NCBI GenBank assembly: GCA_904397835.1
Contig: CAJFOV010000052.1
Coordinates: 62,001 to 126,000, forward strand
DNA from: Candidatus Aristotella avistercoris
GTDB taxonomy: Bacteria > Bacillota > Clostridia > Oscillospirales > Ruminococcaceae
Direction of reading: 5' to 3'
DNA length: 64,000 nt
How positions within the stretch are numbered: the first letter of the stretch is position 1; every line of letters starts with the position of its first letter. The notes beneath the pieces were generated by a model, which did not search any database, had not been told where the DNA came from, and saw nothing but the letters and a program-made list of their open reading frames with translations. This document shows, piece by piece, positions 1 to 8,049 of this stretch. The translations under genes and the position numbers were made by a program.

Positions 1-147
1 GCTCCCCAACGCCCCCACACCGGCGGAGAGGAGCAGCCTACCTATGGAACGGGTGCGCCCTGCAATGGTGCAGGAGAGCCGCAGCAGCAGGTAGTTGATG
101 ACAAAGTTGACTGTCAACAATACATCTACATAGATGCCCGTTTTCAT
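1..147 (-). CDS. spoIIGA: SpoIIGA, sigma-E processing peptidase (N-terminal part)
   Basis: Only the first 49 codons lie in the window; the gene continues off the left edge. The peptide begins MKTGIYVDVLLTVNFVINYL and keeps running through hydrophobic segments, which fits the start of SpoIIGA, the membrane aspartic protease that activates pro-sigma-E in the mother cell. In that family the N-terminal half is membrane-embedded and the protease domain is C-terminal, so the catalytic part is not visible here. The ATG at 147 is preceded on the minus strand by AAGGAGG about eight bases away. In relatives sigE follows directly, which would place it to the left of the window. The call rests on a short stretch, but the family start is characteristic. 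Confidence 0.72.
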   Translation of the reverse strand, partial: MKTGIYVDVLLTVNFVINYLLLRLSCTIAGRTRSIGRLLLSAGVGALGS

Positions 148-688
148 AAGCACTGGCGCCTCCTTCCAGAATGGTTCGAGAGAGGCGCCGCCGGAGGCTC
201 CCCTTTCTTTTTATTATAGAAAGGGCCGCGGGTACATCCTGTCACTTTTTGGGGCGGGGCAAAAAAGACAAGGTCCTGTCTATTGATTCCCCACTTCAGA
301 AGTTTTGCCTGTCTGGGGTGGATAAAGTGAGAGTTTATGCCTTGTGAGTGGACTCCGCAGAAGAAGGGCATCTATTGGACATTTGTATTTTGTAGAAGGA
401 CAAAACGAGAAATTTCTGAATAAAAATGTGCAACCCCACCTAATTTCTGGTTCAGATTCTGGCAGAATAACTGGTGGGAAACGTCTGGTAAACCGCTGGG
501 CAATATGGTATAATTTGATAGGAATTTGGTCAGGAAGATTTACCTCTGTTTATCCAGTGGGAGGCTTTGCCCACAGCATAAACATGAGTTCTGTTTCCCC
601 GGTCTCCGATTGTGAAAAAAAGCCTCTGGCGGCCTCTCCTCCAGGGGAATTTTCAAATATTGTACAGAAAGGATCTAGGTGAATATTT
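148..688. other. intergenic region; one possible promoter, no convincing gene
   Basis: This 540-base stretch separates spoIIGA from the M20 peptidase. A 112-codon open frame at 344-682 has no ribosome binding site or recognisable content and is not called. A TGGTATAAT extended -10 element lies at 506-514 in the direction of the peptidase, without a good -35 box, so its activity is uncertain. The peptidase RBS, AGGTGA, is at 677-682. Confidence 0.4.
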
Positions 689-1801
689 ATGCTGTCAAAA
701 GAGAGATTGATTCAAACCTTTATTGAAATGGTCAAAGTGGACAGCCCCTCCTGGGAGGAGAAGCCCATGGCCGACTGGATGCTCGACTACCTGAAAAAGA
801 GAGGCATTGAGGCCACCATCGACAACGCCGGCGCAGCCTACGGCGGCAATTCCGGCAACATCGTGGCCCACATCCCTGGTGAGCCCGGCAGCATGCCCAT
901 CTGCTTTGCCTGCCACATGGACCAGATCTCCCCCTGCCATGGAGTCAAACCTGTCATCGATGGGGATATCATCCGCTCCGACGGCACCACCACCCTGGGC
1001 GCTGATGACAAGTCCGGTATCGCTTCCATTCTGGAGGCTTTGGAGGATGTGCTGGAGAGCGGCGTCAAGCACCGTGACATCTACCTGCTCTTCACCGTCT
1101 CCGAAGAGACCGGCATGCTGGGCTCCAAGAATTTTGACGAGTCCCGCCTGCCCTGCAAGGATCTGCTGGTGATCGATGCAGTGGCCAACACTGGCGTCAT
1201 CGCCTACAAGGCTCCCGCTCTGGAGGCCATCAAAGTGACCTTCCATGGCCGCAAAGCCCATGCTGGTCTGGAGCCGGAGAAGGGCATCAACGCCATCACC
1301 GTGGCTGCCCATGCCATCAGCAACATGCGCCTGAGCCGCTTGGATGAGACCACCACCGCCAACATTGGCCGCATCGAGGGCGGCGACGCCACCAACGTGG
1401 TGACGGATGAGGTCACCTTCACCGCAGAGATCCGCGCCCACAGCATGGAGCGCCTGCAGGCGGAGGTCGAGTATATGGAGAAGTGCTGCAAGGATGCCTG
1501 CGCCCAGTACGGCGGCAGCGTGGACTTTGAGCACAGCCTCTCCTACCCCAACTTCTCTTTGGATCTGGATGAGCCCATTGTCAAAATGACCATGGCCGCC
1601 ATGGAGAAGGTGGGCGTCACGCCGCAACCCATGGTCATCGGTGGCGGAAGCGATGCCAACATCGTGGCCGCCAAGGGCTATCGCAGCGTTATCCTCAGCT
1701 GCGGTATGTTCAATGTCCACACTGTGGATGAGTACCTGGACACCAACGAGCTGTGGAAAGCCACCCAGATCAACCGTATCCTGATGGGTCTGGAGGACTA
1801 A
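689..1801 (+). CDS. M20 family metallopeptidase, PepT-like
   Basis: A cytosolic zinc peptidase of 370 residues, the size usual for the M20 peptidase-T-like group, likely a di/tripeptidase that feeds amino acids from imported peptides. The metal-binding pattern is readable: H76 and D78 in ACHMD, acidic residues in LGADDKSG near 104-110, the catalytic E139/E140 in SEET, D163 in VIDAV, and a late histidine in NVHTVDE. A dimerisation (lid) domain is inserted in the middle. There is no signal peptide. The start is the ATG six bases after AGGTGA. The next gene is a second M20-superfamily enzyme on the same strand, separated by a hairpin, so the two are probably separate transcripts. The exact substrate cannot be read from sequence. 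Confidence 0.85.
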   Translation: MLSKERLIQTFIEMVKVDSPSWEEKPMADWMLDYLKKRGIEATIDNAGAAYGGNSGNIVAHIPGEPGSMPICFACHMDQISPCHGVKPVIDGDIIRSDGTTTLGADDKSGIASILEALEDVLESGVKHRDIYLLFTVSEETGMLGSKNFDESRLPCKDLLVIDAVANTGVIAYKAPALEAIKVTFHGRKAHAGLEPEKGINAITVAAHAISNMRLSRLDETTTANIGRIEGGDATNVVTDEVTFTAEIRAHSMERLQAEVEYMEKCCKDACAQYGGSVDFEHSLSYPNFSLDLDEPIVKMTMAAMEKVGVTPQPMVIGGGSDANIVAAKGYRSVILSCGMFNVHTVDEYLDTNELWKATQINRILMGLED

Positions 1802-1834
1802 GAGTCCATAGACAACCTGTACTTTGTTTTTCGT

Positions 1835-1863
1835 GAGGAACTGCCGATCAATGGCAGTTCCTC
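1835..1863 (+). terminator. hairpin after the M20 peptidase
   Basis: An 11-bp perfect stem, GAGGAACTGCC with GGCAGTTCCTC, around a 7-base loop. It lacks a U-tract on the plus strand, so termination may be partial. Confidence 0.5.
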
Positions 1864-2018
1864 ATTGTCTGCCCAGGTAAATCTGGTGTTGTCTGCCACA
1901 GGGGAACGGTTTTTTTAAGGATGCCCCTGTGATTTCATGGATCGAACCCCTTCTGGACCATCGGGTTAAACCAGGTCCAAGGGATTGGATAAAATAATTT
2001 TTGGAGGAAGTCACGATC

Positions 2019-3362
2019 ATGACCAAGGAACAGCTGAAAGAACTCTGCTGTAAAGCAATTGATGAGAACCGCGAAACCATCATCGCCCTGGGGCGCGAGG
2101 TCTATAAGACCCCGGAGCTGGGTTTTAAAGAGTTCCAGACCATGGATACTGTCTGCTCTTTTATGGAAAAAGTGGGCCTGCCGGTGGAAAAGAACATCGC
2201 CTATACCGGCTGCAAGACCACGGCAAATCCGGAGAAAAAGGGGCAGCCCCGCGTGGCTATCATGAGTGAGCTGGACTCTGTCATGTGCCCTGAGCATCCA
2301 GAGGCTGCAGCCAATGGCAACGCCCACGCCTGCGGCCACAACATGCAGATGGCCACCATGTTCGGCGCCGCCATCGGCATTATGAAGTCCGGTGTGGCGG
2401 AGCACTTGGACGGCGTCATGGACTTCATCGCTATCCCTGCGGAGGAGTGCCTGGACTACGAGTACCGCAACCAGCTGGTGGAAGAGGGCAAGATCAAGTA
2501 CACCGGCGGCAAGCAGGAGTACCTGTACCGGGGCGGTTTGGATGATACCAACATGATTATCCAATGCCATGCCTGGCCCTTTGCTCCTCAGGAGAACAAG
2601 TGCTGCATTGTCAACACCAAGGCCAACGGCTTTATCAACAAGACCGTCACCTTCCTGGGCCGTTCTGCCCACGCAGGCAATGCGCCCCATGACGGCATCA
2701 ACGCCTTGAATATGGCCCAGTTGGCGCTGAACAACATCAATGCCCAGCGTGAGACCTTTAAGGACCAGGACAAGGTCCGCGTGAGCGCTATCATCACCCA
2801 GGGTGGATACATTGTCAATGCCATCCCCGCCAAGGTGACCATGGAGGTCATGGTCCGCGCAGCCTCCCTGGATGCCATGATGGACGCCAGTGAAAAGGTG
2901 AACCGCTCCTTCCATGCGGCAGCTCTGGCCATGGGCGGCGAGGTGCTCATCAAGGATTCCATTGGCTATCTGCCGCTGGATTCGGACCATCAGCTGGATC
3001 AGGTCTTTGCAGACAACCTCATTGCAGAGCTGGGCGGCAAGGAGGATCAGCTCATCTACAATATGGCTGTGGCTGGTTCCACCGATCTGGGCGATATGTC
3101 CCAGATCATGCCCTGCACCCACATCTGGATGGGGGGGATCACCGGTGGCCTGCACTCCAAAGACTTCAAAATTGTCGATGAGGAGGAGGCTTACATCCAC
3201 CCCGCCAAACTGCTGGCCAAGACCCTGGTGGATCTGCTGTACGATGATGCCAAAGTGGCGCAGAAAATCATCAATGACTATCAGCCCACCTTCACCAAGG
3301 AGAGCTATCTGCAGTTTATGGACCAGCACAATGTGACGTTGGACTACAACTATATGAAATAA
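2019..3362 (+). CDS. M20D family amidohydrolase (AbgB/aminoacylase-like)
   Basis: A 447-residue zinc amidohydrolase related to AbgB and N-acyl-amino-acid hydrolases, which remove acyl or p-aminobenzoyl groups from amino acids. Visible features are the HACGHNMQM metal-binding motif, the PAEECLDYE acidic motif, the GRSAHAGNAPHDGINAL lid region and a late HSKDF segment that supplies a histidine. The annotated frame opens at a TTG at 2001, but the ATG at 2019 sits ten bases after GGAGGA and is the better start. It follows another M20 enzyme, which suggests peptide or modified amino acid salvage. A small CACAGGGG/CCCCTGTG hairpin lies upstream at 1897-1931. It ends at a very strong 18-bp hairpin. 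The substrate is unknown. Confidence 0.85.
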   Translation: MTKEQLKELCCKAIDENRETIIALGREVYKTPELGFKEFQTMDTVCSFMEKVGLPVEKNIAYTGCKTTANPEKKGQPRVAIMSELDSVMCPEHPEAAANGNAHACGHNMQMATMFGAAIGIMKSGVAEHLDGVMDFIAIPAEECLDYEYRNQLVEEGKIKYTGGKQEYLYRGGLDDTNMIIQCHAWPFAPQENKCCIVNTKANGFINKTVTFLGRSAHAGNAPHDGINALNMAQLALNNINAQRETFKDQDKVRVSAIITQGGYIVNAIPAKVTMEVMVRAASLDAMMDASEKVNRSFHAAALAMGGEVLIKDSIGYLPLDSDHQLDQVFADNLIAELGGKEDQLIYNMAVAGSTDLGDMSQIMPCTHIWMGGITGGLHSKDFKIVDEEEAYIHPAKLLAKTLVDLLYDDAKVAQKIINDYQPTFTKESYLQFMDQHNVTLDYNYMK

Positions 3363-3374
3363 GTGCGGCCTTGC

Positions 3375-3415
3375 AGAAGAGCTCCTGTGCGATCACGTCG
3401 CACAGGAGCTCTTCT
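3375..3415 (+). terminator. strong 18-bp hairpin terminator
   Basis: The arms at 3375-3392 and 3398-3415 pair perfectly over 18 bases around the loop TCACG, just after the amidohydrolase stop codon. Confidence 0.75.
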
Positions 3416-3560
3416 TATCAAAGGGAACTGCAGGTCTCAGAAGAACCTTCCTGCCCCACAAGCATTTGATTACCAAATGGAAAAGGATGATCGAGGGGGC
3501 GCCTCACTGGCCATGCCATCCTGTTGGATGAGACATACTGCATCGATTGCCATCAAATCA

Positions 3561-3607
3561 TGGCCCCATCTGGATCCCTCTAAAGGCGGGAACAGCAGAT
3601 GGGGCCA
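3561..3607 (-). terminator. hairpin after tadA
   Basis: TGGCCCCATCTG (3561-3572) pairs with CAGATGGGGCCA (3596-3607) as a 12-bp stem with a 23-base loop, ten bases beyond the tadA stop codon. There is no marked U-tract. Confidence 0.5.
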
Positions 3608-3617
3608 CTGTAATAGA

Positions 3618-4145
3618 TCATTTCATTTCTGTTGCATTGTGGTGGGCTTTGGCCAAATCCAACTCCGGCAAGTGATCCTTTGCACGCAGTTGGCCAAAGA
3701 ACCGTTGGAGCATGGCGGTACACTCCTGGGGAAGAACACCAAAGGTGATGGAGGGGCTGTGATTGAAAGGCATGGCAAAAAAGTTTGCCACCGATCCACA
3801 GCAGCCGGCTTTTTCATCGGCTACACCATAGACCACCCGGTCAATGCGAGCATTGATGATGGCGCCTGCACACATGGGGCAGGGCTCCATGGTCACATAG
3901 AGAGTGCAGCCGTTGAGCCGCCAGCGGCCCAAGGTGTGACAGGCCTCCTCAATGGCGCAGATTTCTGCATGGAGCAGGGCGTTTTGCTGGGCCTCACGCA
4001 GGTTGTGCCCTCGGCCAACAACCTGTTCGCCCATGACCAAAACCGCCCCCACCGGGATATCCCCCGTGGCGAGGGCCTTTTCTGCCTCTGCAAGAGCGAG
4101 CCGCATATAGCTTTCATCCCGCTCCTGCTGTACCCTACCCCACAT
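3618..4145 (-). CDS. tadA: tRNA-specific adenosine deaminase
   Basis: TadA converts adenosine 34 to inosine in the anticodon of tRNA-Arg(ACG), which lets one tRNA read several codons. The protein shows the deaminase signature: HAE in LLHAEICAIEE, where the glutamate is the proton shuttle, and PCPMC, which supplies the two zinc-binding cysteines. RWRLNGCTLYVTMEP is also typical. It is 175 residues from the ATG at 4145, slightly longer at the N-terminus than family members; an ATG 13 codons further in (before RLALAEAEKAL) is an alternative. The start overlaps the last codons of the CPBP protease gene, so the two are probably translationally coupled in one minus-strand unit. Confidence 0.93.
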   Translation of the reverse strand: MWGRVQQERDESYMRLALAEAEKALATGDIPVGAVLVMGEQVVGRGHNLREAQQNALLHAEICAIEEACHTLGRWRLNGCTLYVTMEPCPMCAGAIINARIDRVVYGVADEKAGCCGSVANFFAMPFNHSPSITFGVLPQECTAMLQRFFGQLRAKDHLPELDLAKAHHNATEMK

Positions 4146-5217
4146 AGGACATGTTTAGAAAGGTGAGCATGCCAAAGAGGAAAAAACTCACCAACAGCAT
4201 GGGGGATGTGAGGGCACAGGTATATTTGATCCGGTTGGCCAGCAGCGATCCCTGCCTGGAAAGTGTGAATAGATTGTTTTGACGGTGAATCAGATAGAGC
4301 AGAGCTCCAATCCCCAGAATCAGATAAACCAGGAGCAATACATCATTTGCCGCTTGATAGGCCCAATTGGACAGGTTTTGTGCCAACAGATCAAAGAGCA
4401 CCGCAAACAAGTTGTTGCAGAAGTGGATGAGGATACCGGTCCAGATAGAGCCGGTGCGGATGACAAAATAGCCGATGACCATTCCCATCAAAAAGGCATT
4501 GGGCCCCTGGATCAGATTGCCGTGGGCCAAAGCAAACAACAGGGAGGAGATCAGCAGGGCAAACCCGTCTCCAAAACGGCGCAGAGATTGAAGAATGGCC
4601 CCACGGAACACAAACTCCTCCACCAGGGCAGCCATCAAGGTGCTGCGCAGCAGGTAGATCCCTAGAGCCAGAGGGGCGTCCGGCAGGACATTGACGGTGG
4701 AGTGGGGCTGATATCCAAACAGCCCCGCCAGAGCAGACAGGGCAAGGGAGGAATAAATACCGATGCAGGATGCGCCAAGACCCACAAAGACAGAGGGCAG
4801 CGCAATGGAAAGCGCCGGTTTTCGGGTGGGCATGGCAGCGGAAAGAGGCATGTGGATAAAGAGCCGGTACAAGAAAAAAGGCAAAAAGAGAGAAATCACA
4901 TAGGAAAAGAGGTCCATTGCCTCAAAGACCCCCAGCGTATCCATCTGGTTATAATTGATGCCGCTGACATACAACAGGGGGATTACAGAGCGGTAGAGAA
5001 ACAGCGGCAACAGGTTCCCCAGAAGAAAGTACCCCAAAAAGGCGGCGCCGATGCCGTTGCAGTAGACCCGCAGGCGGTGGCGTTCCACCGTCAACAGAGG
5101 AGTCTGTGCAAACCCGTACCCAGCCACATAGAGGTTATCCTGGGGCATATCTAGCTCCTCTGGCGTGGCGGAGAAGTAATAATTTTTGGTATCAGGTTGA
5201 AACGGGTTGTTACACAT
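4135..5217 (-). CDS. CPBP family intramembrane metalloprotease
   Basis: A polytopic membrane protein of 360 residues belonging to the CPBP (CAAX protease/bacteriocin-processing) family. The three conserved motifs are present: EEFVFRG (the EExxxR motif), FALAHGN, and a later histidine in GILIHFCNN; these form the zinc active site inside the membrane. About eight hydrophobic segments are visible. The N-terminus is soluble and asparagine/tyrosine-rich, with no signal peptide. The frame is open further upstream, but GGAGG six bases before ATG-TGT-AAC at 5217 decides the start. Family members act in prenyl-protein processing, bacteriocin self-immunity or unknown proteolysis; nothing here picks one. 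The next gene, tadA, overlaps its end. Confidence 0.85.
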   Translation of the reverse strand: MCNNPFQPDTKNYYFSATPEELDMPQDNLYVAGYGFAQTPLLTVERHRLRVYCNGIGAAFLGYFLLGNLLPLFLYRSVIPLLYVSGINYNQMDTLGVFEAMDLFSYVISLFLPFFLYRLFIHMPLSAAMPTRKPALSIALPSVFVGLGASCIGIYSSLALSALAGLFGYQPHSTVNVLPDAPLALGIYLLRSTLMAALVEEFVFRGAILQSLRRFGDGFALLISSLLFALAHGNLIQGPNAFLMGMVIGYFVIRTGSIWTGILIHFCNNLFAVLFDLLAQNLSNWAYQAANDVLLLVYLILGIGALLYLIHRQNNLFTLSRQGSLLANRIKYTCALTSPMLLVSFFLFGMLTFLNMSYVG

Positions 5218-5244
5218 AAACATCCTCCGTCTAATTTGGGGTCC

Positions 5245-5301
5245 AAAAAAGAAGAGCAACCTCCCCTGCCATCCTAGTAGGGTACAGCTCCCTTCTTTTT
5301 T
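5245..5301 (-). terminator. hairpin with U-tract in the CPBP leader
   Basis: On the minus strand the arms AAAAAAGAAG/CTTCTTTTTT plus GAGC/GCTC form a long hairpin that ends in TTCTTTTTT. It lies between a possible promoter and the CPBP start codon, so it is either the terminator of the small gene at 5365-5658 or an attenuator of the CPBP gene. Confidence 0.55.
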
Positions 5302-5310
5302 CCTGATTTG

Positions 5311-5319
5311 ATTATAACA
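5311..5319 (-). promoter_or_regulatory. possible promoter of CPBP-tadA (extended -10)
   Basis: Reading the minus strand, TGTTATAAT is an extended -10 element. No good -35 box is found at the expected distance. Confidence 0.4.
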
Positions 5320-5364
5320 CAGCCCGTTGGCCATATGTGTAACGCCAATGTGAACAGTTTGTAT

Positions 5365-5658
5365 TTACTCCAGAGGATTCTTCCAGCGTGCCTGGAAAAA
5401 TACCTCCCGGGCGGCAGGATCCAGGGGCGCAAAGCCCAGCTCCAGCATGGCTCCCTTCACGTCGCAGTTAAAAAACAGATCTGGCGTGCCATCCCCGTGG
5501 CGGATCTTTCGTTTGATCTCCAATGAGGAGAGGGTTCCCGTTGGATCCGGCTCCAAGTGCGCGCTGATCCAACGGCGCAGCACCTCCTTGCGGGCCTGGG
5601 GTAGGGTGTCATAAAAGTCCAGGTAGTCCTCCTTGTGCCAAATTTCCTCCTGTTGCAT
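5365..5658 (-). CDS. small hypothetical protein (97 aa)
   Basis: I do not recognise this protein. It is a 97-residue soluble product that starts MQQEEIWHKEDYLDFYDTLP, rich in acidic and aromatic residues, with no signal peptide or membrane segment. The ATG is preceded by AAGGAGG at good spacing, and a consensus promoter lies about 80 bases upstream, so it is very likely expressed as its own unit. It sits in front of the CPBP protease gene on the same strand, with a U-tract hairpin between them. Its central part (LSSLEIKRKIRHGDGTPDLF) suggests a small folded domain, but no function can be assigned. Confidence 0.7.
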   Translation of the reverse strand: MQQEEIWHKEDYLDFYDTLPQARKEVLRRWISAHLEPDPTGTLSSLEIKRKIRHGDGTPDLFFNCDVKGAMLELGFAPLDPAAREVFFQARWKNPLE

Positions 5659-5734
5659 GGATCAGGCCTCCTTCGATTGACTGCAGGGAACGGCACCGCC
5701 CCAAAGGGTGGGCGGCACCTGGCGTTTCCACTTA

Positions 5735-5763
5735 AGGGTACCGAACCCAACGGTAATTGTCAA
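5735..5763 (-). promoter_or_regulatory. SigA-type promoter of the 97-aa gene
   Basis: On the minus strand, TTGACA (5763-5758) and TACCCT (5740-5735) are spaced 17 bases apart. A small CCGCCC/GGGCGG hairpin follows in the leader. Beyond it, 5764-5996 holds nothing that I can recognise. Confidence 0.6.
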
Positions 5764-5996
5764 GAGATGCTGTGATGCAACGTGCCATATTCCCTCAGGT
5801 GGTGGGCCATCCCTCTGATGAAAGGACATGGCGCCCCTTGATGACCCCTCTCCGCCCGTCTGTCACGGAACCTCTAGGACCAAGAAATGAATCGATATCC
5901 TATGGGTAAAGTGTCGGAGATTTTCCCAATATTCTGTTTCCATCTTATACAAGCAACCAAAATGAAATGTTTAATTGGCCAAATTGCAAAAAATGC

Positions 5997-6025
5997 TTGA
6001 CTTTTTTGTGAATTCGCAATATGAT
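5997..6025 (+). promoter_or_regulatory. SigA promoter of the lysine-riboswitch operon
   Basis: TTGACT at 5997-6002 and TATGAT at 6020-6025 with a 17-base spacer, about 25 bases before the riboswitch aptamer starts. Confidence 0.75.
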
Positions 6026-6051
6026 AAACCACAATAATAAAATACGGAAAA

Positions 6052-6206
6052 GATAGAGGCGCGGTTTGTGAAAAGTACCATCGACCTAGGCTGGCAAGCT
6101 GGTGGATGGAAAAGGCGCAGCCGCCGAAATTGCCCCCCTTTGCCAGGGGCGGGCAGTTGGGATACGGCAGAAGATGTCGTGTACTGTCACAGGTGTGGAG
6201 AGCTAT
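6052..6206 (+). ncRNA. lysine riboswitch (L-box) aptamer
   Basis: The conserved L-box blocks occur in the right order: AGAGGCGCGG at the 5' end, AAAAGTA, GCCGAAAT, an ACTGTCACAGG block, and TGTGGAGAGCTAT at the 3' end. These are the core elements of the lysine-sensing aptamer. ATAG at the start can pair with CTAT at the end to close the P1 helix. It is followed by an intrinsic terminator and then an amino acid ABC transporter, so lysine binding most likely shuts off transport gene expression by termination. A second, close copy of the 3' block lies just downstream (6219-6232). Confidence 0.9.
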
Positions 6207-6274
6207 TGCTGTCGCAGTTGTGGAGGGCTATCATCGGTTGAGTTCTCTCAGGGGAACTGTTTCATGCAACAGCT

Positions 6275-6306
6275 TGAGCCGTGATGCGTCCGCACCACGG
6301 CTCTTT
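6275..6306 (+). terminator. riboswitch-controlled terminator
   Basis: GAGCCGTG (6275-6282) and CACGGCTC (6295-6302) form an 8-bp stem followed by TTTT. It lies between the aptamer and the transporter genes and is the expected expression platform. Confidence 0.85.
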
Positions 6307-6354
6307 TGTATCTTTCCGGGTTTTATGCAATTTTGTTGAGGAGATGAGGAGTGT

Positions 6355-7185
6355 ATGAAAAAGTTTTTCAGCGTACTGCTGGCAGCGGTGCTCGCCCTGG
6401 GCTGTCTCACCGCCTGTGGCCAGTCTGACAACAGCAACACCTTGCGGGTGGGGATGGAGTGCACCTATGCCCCCTACAACTGGACCCAGAACGACGACTC
6501 CAATGGTGCTGTTCCCATTGATGGTACCTCCAGCTATGCCAATGGATACGATGTTATGTGGGCCAAGCGGATGGCTGAGGCCATGGGCAAGGAACTGGTG
6601 ATCGTCAAGACCGATTGGGATTCCCTGGTGTCCGGCGTCATGTCCGGCGCCTTGGACATGGTCATCGCAGGCCAGTCCATCACTGCTGAACGGTTGGAGC
6701 AGGTGGACTTCACCACCCCCTACTATTATGCCAGCATTGTTACGTTGGTGAAGGCTGACAGCCCCTATGCCGCTGCCACCAGTGTTGCGGATTTGGCGGG
6801 CGCCACCTGCACCAGCCAGCTGGGGACCATCTGGTACAACACCTGCCTGCCCCAGATCCCCAATGCCAACATCCTGCAGGCCCAGGAGACAGTGCCCGCC
6901 ATGCTCACCGCTTTGGACTCTGGCGCCATTGATGTGGTGGTCACCGACCAGCCCACCGGCCTTGCCGCCTGTGAGGCCTATTCCGACTTTGTCATGTTGG
7001 AGTTTGGCGGCGGCGAGGGGGATTTCCAGGTCTCCGATGAGGAGATCAACATCGGTATCTCTGTGAAAAAGGGCAATACAGAGCTGCTCCAGGCTGCCAA
7101 TGAGGTTCTTGCCGGCTATACGGAGGAGGACTTTACACGCATGATGAATGAGGCCATCTCCATCCAGCCCCTGTCCCAGGAGTAA
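6355..7185 (+). CDS. amino acid ABC transporter substrate-binding lipoprotein (probable lysine)
   Basis: A 276-residue extracellular binding protein of the SBP_bac_3 family for polar amino acids. It begins with a signal peptide and an LTAC lipobox, so C21 would be lipidated and the protein anchored on the outer face of the membrane. The mature part has the family pattern: LRVGMECTYAPYNW near the start, the GYDVMWAKRMAEAMG segment, and the QVDFTTPYYYA hinge region. An RBS (GAGGAG) precedes the ATG. It is the first gene after the lysine riboswitch and is followed by its permease and ATPase, so lysine is the likely ligand; related proteins bind arginine, histidine or cystine. Substrate is inferred from regulation, not from binding residues. 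Confidence 0.9.
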   Translation: MKKFFSVLLAAVLALGCLTACGQSDNSNTLRVGMECTYAPYNWTQNDDSNGAVPIDGTSSYANGYDVMWAKRMAEAMGKELVIVKTDWDSLVSGVMSGALDMVIAGQSITAERLEQVDFTTPYYYASIVTLVKADSPYAAATSVADLAGATCTSQLGTIWYNTCLPQIPNANILQAQETVPAMLTALDSGAIDVVVTDQPTGLAACEAYSDFVMLEFGGGEGDFQVSDEEINIGISVKKGNTELLQAANEVLAGYTEEDFTRMMNEAISIQPLSQE

Positions 7186-7207
7186 GCGGAACGTTGAGCA
7201 TCTACCG

Positions 7208-7240
7208 GGAGACCTTCTGAGCCTCGCCTGAAAGGTCTCC
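7208..7240 (+). other. intercistronic hairpin between binding protein and permease
   Basis: GGAGACCTT (7208-7216) pairs with AAGGTCTCC (7232-7240). There is no U-tract, so it more likely protects the 3' end of the binding-protein message or gives partial termination, which would raise binding-protein level over permease level. Confidence 0.55.
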
Positions 7241-7266
7241 TCTCGCAGAGAAAGAGAGGAAGAAGC

Positions 7267-8049
7267 ATGGAGTTTATCAATGATATGCAGCGGGCGCTGC
7301 AGCAGTATGGCACCCAATATTTGGAGGGCGCCGGCAACACCCTGCTGCTGGCCCTGGTGGGCACCATTGCCGGCTGCTTGATCGGATTTGTGGTGGGCAC
7401 CGTCCAGAGTATCCCCCTGCCTCAGTCCAAGGGCAAGCGGGGGCTCATGTATGTGGTGCGGGGCCTGTTGCGGATCTATGTGGAAGTGTTCCGCGGAACC
7501 CCCATGATTGTTCAGTCGGTTTTTATCTACTATGGCGCGTTCTATTTGGGCGGCGGCTTTTCCAGCCCCTGGAGTGCCGGCATCCTGGTGGTCTCCATCA
7601 ATACGGGGGCCTATATGGCCGAGACGGTGCGGGGCGGCATTCTCTCCATTGACCCAGGTCAGATGGAGGGGGCCAAGGCCATCGGTATGACCCATACCCA
7701 GGCCATGGTCAACGTCATTTTGCCTCAGGCGCTGCGGAACATTGTGCCTCAGATCGGCAACAATTTTATCATCAATATCAAAGATACTTCGGTGCTGTCT
7801 GTAATCTCCTTCGCAGACCTGTTCTTTGTTCACAAGAGCGTGTCAGGCAGTCTGTACCTCTATTTCCCTTCTGCGGTGATTACAATGGTGATCTATTTGA
7901 CCATGACCCTTCTGGCCTCCTTCCTCCTCAGAAGGTGGGAGGCATACCTGGCGGGGGATGACAACTACGAGATGGTCAACCGGCCCAATGACACCCTGGA
8001 GCAGACCAGCGGCCTCTACCGCGCCAAGACAAAGGGGGAGAAGAGATGA
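7267..8049 (+). CDS. amino acid ABC transporter permease (HisM/ArtQ type)
   Basis: A 260-residue membrane permease of the polar amino acid uptake family. It has about five membrane-spanning segments and the EAA loop that contacts the ATPase, visible as [20 protein letters not shown] at roughly residues 138-157. [13 protein letters not shown] is another family hallmark. It lies between the binding protein and the ATPase, and its last codons overlap the ATPase start (ATGA), so the pair is translationally coupled. Since a single permease is encoded, the channel is probably a homodimer. Regulation is through the lysine riboswitch at the operon head. Confidence 0.92.
   Translation: MEFINDMQRALQQYGTQYLEGAGNTLLLALVGTIAGCLIGFVVGTVQSIPLPQSKGKRGLMYVVRGLLRIYVEVFRGTPMIVQSVFIYYGAFYLGGGFSSPWSAGILVVSINTGAYMAETVRGGILSIDPGQMEGAKAIGMTHTQAMVNVILPQALRNIVPQIGNNFIINIKDTSVLSVISFADLFFVHKSVSGSLYLYFPSAVITMVIYLTMTLLASFLLRRWEAYLAGDDNYEMVNRPNDTLEQTSGLYRAKTKGEKR

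Noticed and set aside
344..682. 112-codon plus-strand frame before the M20 peptidase
   Set aside because: No ribosome binding site, unnatural composition and it runs up to the RBS of the real gene.
3363..4166. 267-codon plus-strand frame
   Set aside because: It begins at the amidohydrolase stop codon and runs antisense through tadA, which is unmistakable on the other strand.
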